Source: Serinibacter arcticus
GTDB taxonomy: Bacteria; Actinomycetota; Actinomycetes; Actinomycetales; Beutenbergiaceae
Length of the DNA: 64,000 bases
Direction: 5' to 3'
Assembly (NCBI RefSeq): GCF_003121705.1
Contig: NZ_PYHR01000002.1
Coordinates: 2,418,001 to 2,482,000 of the forward strand
Shown: positions 43,561-53,400 of the stretch, one piece after another
How the letters are laid out: every line of letters starts with the position of its first letter
How positions within the stretch are numbered: the stretch's first letter is position 1
The notes under the pieces: generated by a model
Told to the model about the DNA's origin: nothing
Databases searched by the model: none
The model's input: the letters and a program-made list of their open reading frames with translations, nothing else
Program-made: the position numbers and the translations under genes

Positions 43561-44832
43561 CAGCGCGCGGTCGTGCGCCCGCAGCAGTGCGGAGGCCGTC
43601 AGGCCGAGGGCCACCAGCGCCGTCGCGACGCCGACCAGCACCGCGAGCGCCGTCGTCCAGCTCCCCGTGGTGTCGCGCACCCCGCCGATGAGCACCGGGC
43701 CGAGCGCCGCGCCGGCGAAGCCGACCGTCTGCAGCACGGTCTGGATGCCGCGCGAGTGGTGCTCGTCCCGTGCCACGTGCACGCCGAACGTGACGATCAT
43801 GGTGAACGTCGCGCCTTGCGCGAGCCCGCCCACCAGCAGCGCCGCGAGCCACAGGTCGGGTGCCGTGAGCAGCAGCACCATGCAGACCAGCCAGCCCGCG
43901 GTCAGCACCGTCATCAGCAGCGCGAGTGAGACGCCGCGCACCCGCATCGCCACCGGCAGCAGCAGCGGGCCGGCGATGCCCAGCGCCATGAAGACGCTGA
44001 CGCACACCCCCGCGGCGTCGGCCGTCAGGCCCGAGCGCTCCTGCAGCAGCGTCGGCAGCCAGGACGACATCGCGAAGTAGCACATGCCGTGCATCGCGAA
44101 CGTGAGGCCGAGCACCCACGCGATCGGCAGCCGCAGCGCGCTGGGCCCGGAGGCGGTCGTGCGGCCGCCGCGACCCACGCCGTCGCGCACCACGCCGTCG
44201 ACGCCGTCGTGCACCACGTCCCCGGCCACCTCCTCGGCCGCCGTCACGACGACGGCCGCGGCGGCCGCCACGCGCTCGCCGCGCGTGCTGACCCACCACA
44301 CGACCGCGGCGAGGAACGACGTCGCCGACCAGATCGCCAGCCCGAGCTGCCAGCCGAGCAGCGCCACGAGCGGCGCCGAGACCGCGGCCGACAGGGCCGA
44401 GCCGATGTTGGTCGACGCGGTCTGGATCCCGTTCATGAGCAGCGCCCGGTGGCGGTAGCGACGCGTGACGAGCGTCGGGATCGCGATGTTCACGACGGCG
44501 ACCGCGGAACCCAGCAGCACCGACCCGGCGAACAGGGTGGGAACCGGCCCCAGGGAGCGGAGGACGACGCCGAGCCCGACAGCGAGCGACGCCGCCGTCA
44601 GCGCCCGCGTCACGCCGATCGCCCCGACGATCCGCGAGGCGACCGGCGTGAGGATGGCGAAGCACAGCACCGGGATGCTCGTGAGCGCGCCGGCCGCGAC
44701 GCCGTCGAGTCCGGTCTCCTGCTGGACGGTCAGCAGCACGGGTCCGAGGGCGACCGTTGGGATCTGGAGCTGGAGGCAGACCAGGACGAACGGGATCAGG
44801 CTCGTGGCGGCCTGGGCCCGGGTGCGTGTCAT
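43540..44832 (-). CDS. MFS transporter (CynX/NimT-like)
   Basis: 430 aa, 12 TM helices with a central loop of about 55 residues rich in Val, Ala and Asp (about 185-240). N-terminal segment LIPFVLVCLQLQIPTVALGP and the second-half segment GLTFAMHGMCYFAMSSWLPT resemble CynX-type (cyanate/nitroimidazole) exporters. ATG 44832 lies six bases after TAGGGT. Substrate unknown. The last codons lie inside REP-like copy F. Confidence 0.85.
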   Translation of the reverse strand: MTRTRAQAATSLIPFVLVCLQLQIPTVALGPVLLTVQQETGLDGVAAGALTSIPVLCFAILTPVASRIVGAIGVTRALTAASLAVGLGVVLRSLGPVPTLFAGSVLLGSAVAVVNIAIPTLVTRRYRHRALLMNGIQTASTNIGSALSAAVSAPLVALLGWQLGLAIWSATSFLAAVVWWVSTRGERVAAAAAVVVTAAEEVAGDVVHDGVDGVVRDGVGRGGRTTASGPSALRLPIAWVLGLTFAMHGMCYFAMSSWLPTLLQERSGLTADAAGVCVSVFMALGIAGPLLLPVAMRVRGVSLALLMTVLTAGWLVCMVLLLTAPDLWLAALLVGGLAQGATFTMIVTFGVHVARDEHHSRGIQTVLQTVGFAGAALGPVLIGGVRDTTGSWTTALAVLVGVATALVALGLTASALLRAHDRALPVAEHA

Positions 44833-44838
44833 GGCCGC

Positions 44839-44844
44839 ACCCTA
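44839..44844 (-). promoter_or_regulatory. -10 box TAGGGT, predicted leaderless promoter
   Basis: TAGGGT, six bases, then ATG 44832. Confidence 0.5.
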
Positions 44845-44881
44845 TCGAAACGATTCGAACGGTGCCGCGGGGCGCGCTCAG

Positions 44882-44887
44882 TACCCT
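44882..44887 (+). promoter_or_regulatory. -10 box TACCCT, predicted leaderless promoter
   Basis: TACCCT, six bases, then GTG 44894. Back-to-back with the MFS box 37 bases away. Confidence 0.5.
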
Positions 44888-44893
44888 GACCAC

Positions 44894-46042
44894 GTGCGCA
44901 ACGCCGATCTGCCGCTGCTCGACGACGAGACCCTCACAGCCGCGACGGCGCAGCGCCAGCACCTCGCCGCCAGGACGACCGGCGACGTCGAGACCATCGC
45001 CACCCACCTGCTCGGTCTGCAGGCGCAGGAGCCGTACGAGGCGTTCGTCGGGCTGTGGTCCCGGCTGGGCGGATTCGCGACGGCGGATCTCACTGCCGCG
45101 ATGGACGAGCGGCGCGTCGCGCGCACTCACACGATGCGCCGCACGGTGCACCTGCACACGCGGGCCGACGCGCTCGCGCTGCGCGCGATCCACGACGAGA
45201 TGCTGCGGCGCCGGACCGCCGACATCGTGCGCCAGGTGCGTGGCGCCGACGGCGTGACGATCCCCGTCGACCTCGACGTGCTGGAGCGGCTCGCTCGACC
45301 GCCTCTGGACGCCGCTCCGCGGCAGCTCGCCGACCTCGGGCGCGAGATCGCCGAGCCGTTCGCCCCTGCCCCGCCGCGCAGCCTCGGGGACGCGGCGATC
45401 GGCGTCGTGCCGCTGGTTCAGGTGCCGCCGCGCGGTACGTGGGGTCGGCGCGGTCCGGCCGCGTACACGACCTACGGGGCCTGGTGGGGTGAGGAGCCCC
45501 TCGCTCTCGGCGAGACGGACGCGCTCGCCGAGCGCTCCGGCGTCGTGCTGCGCTACCTGGCCGCGTACGGGCCGGCGGCGACGGCGGACGTGCGGGCCTG
45601 GTCGGGAGCCAGCGGCTTCCCCGAGGCGGTGGCGGCGCTCGGCGACCGGGTGCAGCGCTACCGCGACGAGCGGGGTCGGGTGCTGCTCGACGTCGGCGGC
45701 CGCGAGGTGCTCGACCCCTCGCTCCCGAACCGGGCGGCCGATCTGCCCGTGCGGTTCCTGCCGGCGTTCGACAACGCGGTGCTCGGGTACCACGACCGCA
45801 GCCGCGTCATCGACGACGAACACAAGCCGCTGAGCGTGGGTGGCGCCAGGTACGTGCTGGTCGCGGGACGCGCCACGGCGACGTGGACGGCACCGCTCGG
45901 CGGCCTGACCGAGGACCCGGTGACGGTCGAGGTGACGCCGCTGCGCCGCCTCACGCGGGGAGAGCGGGCGGCGGTGCGCGAGGAGGGCCACGCCCTGGCG
46001 ACCTTCCTCGGCGGTCGTGCCGGTCGCGTCACGTTCGACTGA
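44894..46042 (+). CDS. Winged helix DNA-binding domain protein (AlkZ-like HTH_42)
   Basis: 382 aa. The N-terminal RQHLAARTTGDVETIATHLLGLQAQEPYEAF and the segment WSRLGGFATADLTAAMDERRVARTHTMR are typical of HTH_42, a family containing the interstrand-crosslink glycosylase AlkZ. The Gln-x-Gln-like motif (LQAQ, near residue 44) matches the catalytic QxQ of AlkZ-type enzymes, so DNA base excision is plausible but not proven. GTG start six bases after TACCCT. Confidence 0.78.
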   Translation: MRNADLPLLDDETLTAATAQRQHLAARTTGDVETIATHLLGLQAQEPYEAFVGLWSRLGGFATADLTAAMDERRVARTHTMRRTVHLHTRADALALRAIHDEMLRRRTADIVRQVRGADGVTIPVDLDVLERLARPPLDAAPRQLADLGREIAEPFAPAPPRSLGDAAIGVVPLVQVPPRGTWGRRGPAAYTTYGAWWGEEPLALGETDALAERSGVVLRYLAAYGPAATADVRAWSGASGFPEAVAALGDRVQRYRDERGRVLLDVGGREVLDPSLPNRAADLPVRFLPAFDNAVLGYHDRSRVIDDEHKPLSVGGARYVLVAGRATATWTAPLGGLTEDPVTVEVTPLRRLTRGERAAVREEGHALATFLGGRAGRVTFD

Positions 46043-46060
46043 CCCGCCCGGCCTGCGGCC

Positions 46061-47524
46061 TCAATCGCCCGGCTGCTCCGCCCACCACGCGCGCAGCCGC
46101 GCCTCGGCGTCCTCGGGGCTCAGCACGCCCTCGTCGAGCCGCAGCTCCATCAGCCACTTGTACGCCGTGCCCACCTGCGGCCCCGGCGTCAGGTCGAGGA
46201 TCCGCATGATGGCCGCGCCGTCGAGCGCCGGACGCAGCGCCGCGAGCGACTCCTGCTCGCGCAGCGCGGCGATCCGGTTCTCCAGGTCGTCGTAGGCGTG
46301 CGACAGCCGCTCCGCCTTCTTGCGGTTGCGCGTGGTGCAGTCGGCGCGCGTGAGGCGGTGCAGCCGCTCGAGCAGCGGGCCGGCGTCCGTGACGTAGCGG
46401 CGCACGGCGGAGTCGGTCCACCCGCTCTCGCCGTAGCCGTGGAAGCGCAGGTGCAGCGCGATGAGGTCGCACACCGCCTCGGTCGTGGCCTTGTCGAACT
46501 TCAGCGCCTTGAGCCGCTTGCGGGCGAGCTTCGCACCGACGATCTCGTGGTGGTGGAAGGACACCCGGCCGCCCGGCTCGTTGCGCCGCGTGTCGGGCTT
46601 GCCGATGTCGTGCAGCAGCGCCGCGAGGCGCAGCACGAGGTCGGGGCCGGGGACCGCGCCGTCGGGCCCGGTCTCCAGAGCGATCGCCTGGTCCAGCACC
46701 GTGAGGGAGTGCGTGTAGACGTCTTTGTGGCGGTGGTGCTCGTCGATCTCGAGCCGCATCGCGGGGACCTCGGGCAGAACGACGTCGAGCACCCCGGTCT
46801 CCACCAGCAGCTCGATCCCGCGGCGGGGCGACGCCGCGAGGAGCGTCTTGACCAGCTCGGCCTGCACGCGTTCGGCCGAGACGATCTCCAGCCGCGGCGC
46901 GTACTCCGTCATCGCCGTCATCACGCCGGGGTCGACGTCGAGCCCGAGCTGGGCGGAGAAGCGGGCCGCGCGCAGGATGCGCAGGGGGTCGTCGTCGAAG
47001 GACTGCTGCGGCGAGGCGGGGGTGTTGAGCACGCCGTCGGCGAGGTCGGTCAGGCCGTCGAACGGGTCGACGAAGGTCAGGTCGGGCAGGCGGACCGCCA
47101 TCGCGTTGACGCGGAAGTCGCGTCGCGACAGGTCGCCCTCGAGCGTGTCCCCGAAGACGACGGCGGGCTTGCGCGACCCCGGCCGGTACTCCTCGGTGCG
47201 GTAGGTCGTGATCTCGACGACGACGTCGCCGCGTCGTGCCGCGATCGTCCCGAACTCGCGTCCCACGTCCCAGGTCGCGTCCCCCCACGCGGTGAGGATC
47301 GCCTCGGTCTGGTCCGGCGTCGCGCTCGTGGCGAAGTCGAGGTCGGCGCTGCGCCGGCCGAGGAACGCGTCCCGCACGGGGCCGCCGACGAGGGCCAGCT
47401 CGTGGCCCGCCGAGGCGAACATCTCCCCGAGCGGATCGGTCTCGGAGGCGATGGTGGCGAGCACGGACAACGCGGTGCGCATGAGCGACGCCGGGGTGGC
47501 GCCGGTCGACGGAGGAGCCTGCAT
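46061..47524 (-). CDS. pcnA: CCA tRNA nucleotidyltransferase
   Basis: 487 aa class II enzyme adding CCA to tRNA 3' ends. Nucleotidyltransferase motif LVGGPVRDAFLGRRSADLDF (45-64, two catalytic Asp), RRDFRVNAMAV (motif C), the DDDPLRILRAARFSAQLG segment and an HD domain (LHDIGKP). The fused HD domain is usual in actinobacterial CCA enzymes. Divergent from the NUDIX gene. It opens the conserved origin-proximal block. Confidence 0.95.
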   Translation of the reverse strand: MQAPPSTGATPASLMRTALSVLATIASETDPLGEMFASAGHELALVGGPVRDAFLGRRSADLDFATSATPDQTEAILTAWGDATWDVGREFGTIAARRGDVVVEITTYRTEEYRPGSRKPAVVFGDTLEGDLSRRDFRVNAMAVRLPDLTFVDPFDGLTDLADGVLNTPASPQQSFDDDPLRILRAARFSAQLGLDVDPGVMTAMTEYAPRLEIVSAERVQAELVKTLLAASPRRGIELLVETGVLDVVLPEVPAMRLEIDEHHRHKDVYTHSLTVLDQAIALETGPDGAVPGPDLVLRLAALLHDIGKPDTRRNEPGGRVSFHHHEIVGAKLARKRLKALKFDKATTEAVCDLIALHLRFHGYGESGWTDSAVRRYVTDAGPLLERLHRLTRADCTTRNRKKAERLSHAYDDLENRIAALREQESLAALRPALDGAAIMRILDLTPGPQVGTAYKWLMELRLDEGVLSPEDAEARLRAWWAEQPGD

Positions 47525-47552
47525 GGTCCCCAGGTTCCCACGTCCGCTGACC

Positions 47553-47558
47553 TAAGGT
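47553..47558 (+). promoter_or_regulatory. -10 box TAAGGT, predicted leaderless promoter
   Basis: TAAGGT, seven bases, then ATG 47566; promoter of the NUDIX-DUF6049-murJ operon. Confidence 0.45.
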
Positions 47559-47565
47559 GGTGGGC

Positions 47566-48090
47566 ATGTCCTCACCGTCGCCGGCGCCCCGCGCGCCCGG
47601 TCGGCCGGCACCGCCGCCCGTCCGGGCGCTGCGAGCGAGCGCCGGACTTCCGGTGGTGGACGAGACCTCCGCGGGCGGTCTGGTGGTCAACGTGGTCGAC
47701 GGCGTCGCCCTCTGCGCGGTGATCGCGCGACGCAACCGCGCGGGTCGTCTCGAGTGGTGCCTGCCGAAGGGACACCTCGAGGGTGTGGAGACGGCGGAGC
47801 AGGCCGCGGTGCGCGAGGTCGCCGAGGAGACCGGTATCGTGAGCCAGGTCGTCCGCCACCTCGCGACCATCGACTACTGGTTCGCCGGCCACGACCGCCG
47901 CGTGCACAAGGTCGTCCACCACTACCTGCTGGCCGCGCTCGGGGGTGAGCTCACCACCGAGAACGACCCCGACCACGAGGCCGAGGAGGTCGCGTGGGTC
48001 GCGCTCGACGAGCTGGCCTCCCGCCTCGCGTACCCGAACGAGCGCCGCATCGTCGCCATGGCACGGGACGTGCTCGTCGGGGGCTCGTGA
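47566..48090 (+). CDS. NUDIX hydrolase (MutT4-like)
   Basis: 174 aa. NUDIX box GHLEGVETAEQAAVREVAEETGI fits Gx5Ex7REUxEExGU (given here as motif start G, Glu ladder REVAEE). Its place next to pcnA and before the DUF6049/murJ genes matches Rv3908 (mutT4) in mycobacteria. Pro-rich N terminus of about 25 residues. Its TGA overlaps the next GTG by four bases. Confidence 0.92.
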   Translation: MSSPSPAPRAPGRPAPPPVRALRASAGLPVVDETSAGGLVVNVVDGVALCAVIARRNRAGRLEWCLPKGHLEGVETAEQAAVREVAEETGIVSQVVRHLATIDYWFAGHDRRVHKVVHHYLLAALGGELTTENDPDHEAEEVAWVALDELASRLAYPNERRIVAMARDVLVGGS

Positions 48091-50459
48091 ACACCTCCCG
48101 GGCCCGAGGCGTCCGGTGCCGCCGGGGCCTCCCGGACAGCGTCACCTCCGCCGTCGCGCCCTTCGGGCTGGCCCTCGCCCTCGTGCTCGGGCCCGCCGCG
48201 CTGGCCCTGCCCGCAGGGCCGTCCGCGAGCGCCACCCCGTCGACGTCGCCGAGCGACGACTCGAGCACCACCGCGAGCCCCGACGCCGACGAGCCCGCCG
48301 TCACCCTCACGCTCACCGACATGACGCCCGCCGTCGCCCAGCTCGGCGACACGATGGTGCTCACGGGCACGATCACCAACACCACCGACGCGGACTTCGT
48401 GGACCCGACCCTCCAGATCCGGGTGCAGCAGGCGGTCCCGGGCACGGCGGTCGCGATGGAGCGCTGGTTCGACGCGTCGACCGGCCCCCGGGGCCGGACC
48501 GTGCCGGGCCTGACGGGGCCGTACCCCGTGACGGTGCCGGCCGGCGGCTCCGCGCCGTTCTCCTTCTCGATCCCGGTCGACGGCGAGATCGGGTTCCCGA
48601 TCCGCTACGACAACTGGGGTCCGCGCGGCCTCGAGGTCGCCCTCAGCCAGGGCGGCACGACCGTCACCGCCCGCACGATGGGCGTCTTCCACCCCGGCGA
48701 GACGGGCGAGGGTGAGACCGGCGAGGCCGTTCCCGAGGTCGACCTCCAGGTCGGGGTGCTCCTGCCCCTCACCCCGACGGCGCAGGAGTGGACCGACGCC
48801 CTCGCGCAGGGCCGCGCCGTCTCCGACCTCGCGGGGGAGCGCGTCCGCGACCTCGTCGAGGCCACCGGCCCCGCCGTCTCGTGGGCGCTCGACCCCGCGC
48901 TGCTCGGCGCACCCCTGGGGCTCTCCGGCGGGGCGACGGCGGGCTCCGACCCGACGGCGGCCCCGACCGACCCGACGACCCCGCCGACCGACACCCCGGA
49001 TCCGGCGCCCGACACCGGCGAGGACCCGACCGACCCCGCCGACCCCGACGACCCCGACGCGCCCGCCGACCCGGCAGACCCGACCGACCCGGCCACCCTC
49101 ACCGGCGACCTCGTCGCGGCCGCGGGCGACCGCGACATCCTCGCGCTGCCGTTCGCCGACGCCGACGTCCCCGCCCTGGCGGGCACGGGCGAGACGGGCC
49201 GGGACCTGCTGACGGCGGCGCGCGAGTCCGCCAACGAGCTGTTCGCCGCCGTCGGCCTCCAGGTCTCCACGACGACGGCGTGGCCCGCGGCCCCGGGCGT
49301 GAGCCAGGACGCGCTGAGGCTCGCGACCGGCGCCGGCTACTCCGCCGTCGTGCTCGACGGTGTCGAGGACCCCGACGACGCGGAGGGGGCCTCGACGTCG
49401 ACGTCGGCCTCGGCCTCGCCGTCGGCCCGCACCGACGTGACGAGCGGCGCCGCGTCGGTGCCCGCCCTGGTGAGCGACCCCCGCCTGTCCGAGGCGGTGT
49501 CGGGCGAGGCACCGCCCGGGGCCACGACGTCGTCCGAGACCCTCGCCAGCCGGCAGTACGCGCTGGCGCTCAGCGCGGTGCTCGCCCGCGACGTCACGGC
49601 CGACCGCACCGTCCTCGTGACGGCGGACCGCACCGCCGTCGGGGCGATCGGGACGCCCGACGGCGGGAAGGCCGCCGCGCTCGGCTCGCGCGTCACGAGC
49701 CTTCTCGAGGCCCCGTGGGTCACGCCGACCGGGCTCGACGAGGCGTTCGCGAGCACGCCGTCGGCCGGACAGCGCACCACCCTGCCCGTCACCGGCGACG
49801 TCACGTCCGCCGCCTTCGCCCGTGGTGCCGACCTGGTCGTCGACGGACTCACCGAGACGATGGAGATCGGCAGCGCGCTCGAGCGGCCCGAGGTGCTGGA
49901 CGGTGTCGACGACGTCCTGCGCACCGCGCTCTCCGGCGCGTGGCGGCTCGACGACTCCAGCCCGGCCGCGGCCACCGACGCGGCCGAGGCCGTCCTCCAG
50001 CCCTACCGCGACGCCGTGACGGTGTCGGTCCCCGCCAGCCTCGTAGACCTGTTCGCCGAGGAGGGCGCGGTGAACCTGACGCTGACCAACACGCTGGACC
50101 AGCGCGTCACGGTCGACGTCCGCATCACGCCCGACCAGCCCGCGCTGCGCGTGGACGACGTCGACCCGGTGACGATCGACCCGGGCGCGTCCACGAGCGT
50201 GCGCGTCCCGATGGTCGCCGTCGCGAACGGGCTCACGCGCGTCGACGTCGACGTCCTGAGCCCCGACGGCGCCGCGCTCGGACCGGTGAAGAGCTTCGAC
50301 CTGCGCGTGCGGGCCGAGTGGGAGACGGTCGGCACGGGGATCGTGGCCGCCGGCCTCGGCGTCCTCCTGGTCATCGGCCTCATCCGCACGTTCCGCCGCG
50401 GTCGCCGCGGAAGCGACGGCAACGTTCCCGCACCGACCCCGACCGAGGAGACCCCCTGA
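48087..50459 (+). CDS. DUF6049 family membrane-anchored exported protein
   Basis: 790 aa, counterpart of Rv3909. Signal/anchor helix near residues 18-45, low-complexity Ser/Thr linker, an Ig-like beta domain (LTLTDMTPAVAQLGDTMVLTG), a long low-complexity Pro/Asp/Thr stretch (about 285-335), further extracellular domains and a single C-terminal TM (VGTGIVAAGLGVLLVIGLIR) with a basic tail. GTG start overlaps the NUDIX stop; its own TGA overlaps the murJ ATG (TGATG). Function unknown; it is probably a cell-envelope partner of MurJ. Confidence 0.85.
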   Translation: MNTSRARGVRCRRGLPDSVTSAVAPFGLALALVLGPAALALPAGPSASATPSTSPSDDSSTTASPDADEPAVTLTLTDMTPAVAQLGDTMVLTGTITNTTDADFVDPTLQIRVQQAVPGTAVAMERWFDASTGPRGRTVPGLTGPYPVTVPAGGSAPFSFSIPVDGEIGFPIRYDNWGPRGLEVALSQGGTTVTARTMGVFHPGETGEGETGEAVPEVDLQVGVLLPLTPTAQEWTDALAQGRAVSDLAGERVRDLVEATGPAVSWALDPALLGAPLGLSGGATAGSDPTAAPTDPTTPPTDTPDPAPDTGEDPTDPADPDDPDAPADPADPTDPATLTGDLVAAAGDRDILALPFADADVPALAGTGETGRDLLTAARESANELFAAVGLQVSTTTAWPAAPGVSQDALRLATGAGYSAVVLDGVEDPDDAEGASTSTSASASPSARTDVTSGAASVPALVSDPRLSEAVSGEAPPGATTSSETLASRQYALALSAVLARDVTADRTVLVTADRTAVGAIGTPDGGKAAALGSRVTSLLEAPWVTPTGLDEAFASTPSAGQRTTLPVTGDVTSAAFARGADLVVDGLTETMEIGSALERPEVLDGVDDVLRTALSGAWRLDDSSPAAATDAAEAVLQPYRDAVTVSVPASLVDLFAEEGAVNLTLTNTLDQRVTVDVRITPDQPALRVDDVDPVTIDPGASTSVRVPMVAVANGLTRVDVDVLSPDGAALGPVKSFDLRVRAEWETVGTGIVAAGLGVLLVIGLIRTFRRGRRGSDGNVPAPTPTEETP

Positions 50460-53400
50460 TGGCCGCCAAGCAGCGAGGCCTGGCGGGCGCCGCGGCCGTG
50501 ATGTTCTCGGGGACGTTCGTCTCGCGGGGGCTCGGGTTCGTCCGGACGGCGATCCTCGCCGTCGCGATCGCGAGCGTCGGTGGGGCGAGCACCGCCTTCA
50601 CGGTGGCCAACTCGCTGCCCAACACGATCTACATGCTGCTCGCCGGCGGCGTCATCAACGCGATCCTCGTGCCCCAGCTGGTGCGGGCCGCACGCGCGGC
50701 CGACGGCGGGCGCGACTACACCAACCGCCTGCTCACCGTCGCGGGTGTCGGCCTGCTCGTCATCACCGCACTCCTCACCCTCGGCGCGACCCTCCTGGTG
50801 CAGCTCTACGGCGGCGACATGCGCCCCGAGTGGCTCCCGGTCGCCTACGCCTTCGCGTTCTGGTGCGTGCCGCAGGTCTTCTTCTACGGGCTCTACACGC
50901 TGCTCGGCCAGGTGCTCAACGCGCGCGGCGTCTTCGGCCCCTACATGTGGGCGCCGACGGTCAACAACGTCGTCGCGATCATCGGGCTCGTCGCCTACCT
51001 CGTGATCTTCGGCGCGATGCCGCCGGAGCAGCTGGCGGCGGCGGAGTTCGGCGCCGATCGGGTGATGCTGCTGGCCGGGATGGCGACCCTCGGCGTCGCG
51101 GCGCAGGCCCTCGTGCTCGTGGTGCCGCTGTACCGCTCGGGCTTCCGCTACCGGCCGGCCTGGGGTCTGAAGGGCCTCGGCGGCGCGAGCCGCATGGCCG
51201 GGTGGACCTTCGCGGCGCTCGGCGCGGGGCAGCTCGGACTCATCGCCGTCTCGCGCGTCGCCTCGAGCGCGGAGAACGTGGCCGCGACGACGCCGGGCAT
51301 GACCGCCGACGCGATCCCCGGCAACTTCGTCTACGCCACGGCGTTCATGATCTTCATGCTGCCGCAGTCCCTGGTGGTGGTCTCGCTGATGACGGCGATC
51401 TTCACGCGACTGTCCACCAAGGCGGCCGCCAAGGACGGTGGGGGCGTGCGCGACGACCTGTCGCTGGGCATCCGCACCGTCGGGGTGTTCACCGTCCCGG
51501 CGTCCGTGCTGCTCCTCGTGCTCTCCGTCCCCGTCGCCCGCGCGATCACCGTGGGCAGCGCGAGCCTCGACGCGGACGCCGCGCTCGGGAACACGATCTG
51601 GGCGCTCGCGCTGGGCATCCCCGCCCTCGCGATGTGGAGCGCCGTCCAGCGCGCGTACTACGCCTACGAGGACGCCCGGTCGCTGTTCTGGATCCAGGTC
51701 GCCATGGCCGTGGTCGTGGCGGGCGGCACGCTGAGCAGCCTGCTGTGGCTGCACCCGGCGAACTGGGTCCCCGCCGCGGGCGTGTGGATCTCCGTGTCCT
51801 ACGGCATCGGCGCGCTCGTGGGCTTCCTCGGGCTGCGCCGTCGCCTGCCGAGCCTCGACGGGTCGCGCATCCTGCTCACGCACCTGCGCCTCACGCTCGC
51901 CGCCGTCCCGATGGCGCTCCTCGGCGGCCTCGCGATCGGGCTCTGGGGCGCCGACCGCGGGCTCGTCGTCTCCGTCGTCCAGCTCGTCGTGATCGGTGGC
52001 GCCATGGGGGCGCTGTACCTGTGGCTGGCGCAGCGCCTGGGCGTCACGGAGATCGCTTTCGTCACCTCGCGCGTCGCGTCGCTGGCGCGGCCGTTGACCG
52101 CGCGTCTGCGTACCATGACAGGAGCGCGACGGGGGGCCCCGCGCGAGACGACTTCGACGGGAGAGCACCGGGTGGTTTCCACCGACTCAGTCACCGGCGG
52201 CATGCTCCTCGCCGACCGATTCCTGGTGGGTGAGCAGATCACCGCCACGGCCACCGGCGTGCGCCGGTGGACCGGTCACGACTCCATCCTCGAACGGGAC
52301 GTCGAGGTCCTCTCCGTCTCGGGCGACCACGCCGACGAGATGCTCGACGCCGCACGCCGGGCCGCCCTCGTCACCGACCCCCGCCTGCCCAAGGTGCTGC
52401 GCGTCGGCGAGTACGAGGGCACCGGCTACGTCGTGCTCGAGCCGCTCGGCGGCACCCCGCTGACCGACGTCCTGGCCCACGGTCCGCTGACCCCCGACGT
52501 CGCCCGCTCCGTCGCCGGCGAGGTCGCCGGGGCGCTCGAGGCCGGGCGCCGCCGCGGCGTCCACCACGGCGCGCTCACGGCGGACTCCGTGACGATCACG
52601 TCCGCCGGTGCCGTCCGCGTCGCCGGGCTCGGGGTCGACGGCGCCGCACGCGGCGTCAGCCGCAGCGCCGGCGAGGCCGCCCGGGCCGACGCCGAGTCGC
52701 TCGTCCACCTGCTGCGCACCATGCTCGGCGAGAAGGGCGACGACGCGGCTCGCGCCGAGCTGCTCGCCGCGGTTCCCGAGACCGTGCGCACCGCGTCCAA
52801 CCTCGTCGTCGCGCTCGCGCCGTGGCGCCCCGTGCCCCCCGCGTCCGCGCTGACGGCCGGGCAGCCGGGTCCGACGTCGACCGCAGCGGTCGCGACGCTC
52901 GGCGAGGACGTCGACCCCGAGGCGACCCACGTCGCCGACGACGACGCGACCTCCACCCCCGCCCCGTTCGACCCCGAGGCCACCCACGTCGCCGGGTCCG
53001 AGGACCCCGCGAGCGACGAGGAGATCGTCGAGGCGCTGAGCAACAAGCTCGTCGCCGAGGCCGGCGCGACCGGCGCCCCGGGCGTTCCCGGCTGGGCGCC
53101 CACGCTGGCCGAGGGTCCGTCCACCGGCTCGTTCGCGGCCATCGACGCCGACGCCGTCCCGTCGTCCGGCCCGGCTGCGGCCGGGGACGGCGCCGTCGCC
53201 GCCGGAGCCGCAGGTGCGGGTACCGGTGCCGCGGTCGCGGGTGGGTCCGGCCTCGGCCGCACCGTGCGCGACTGGTTCCGTCGTCTCGACGCCGTGATCC
53301 CCGCCGAGCGCCACACGAGCGCCGCGTCCTCCGCGCCGATCGAGCCCGCCCCCGCGGGTGGGTCGCCAGGGACCGACGCCGCCGAGGGAGACCGTCGAGC

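Noticed and set aside
48788-50458. Upstream in-frame extension of murJ over DUF6049
   Set aside because: Arg-rich shadow translation; DUF6049 is the real frame and the murJ ATG overlaps its stop.
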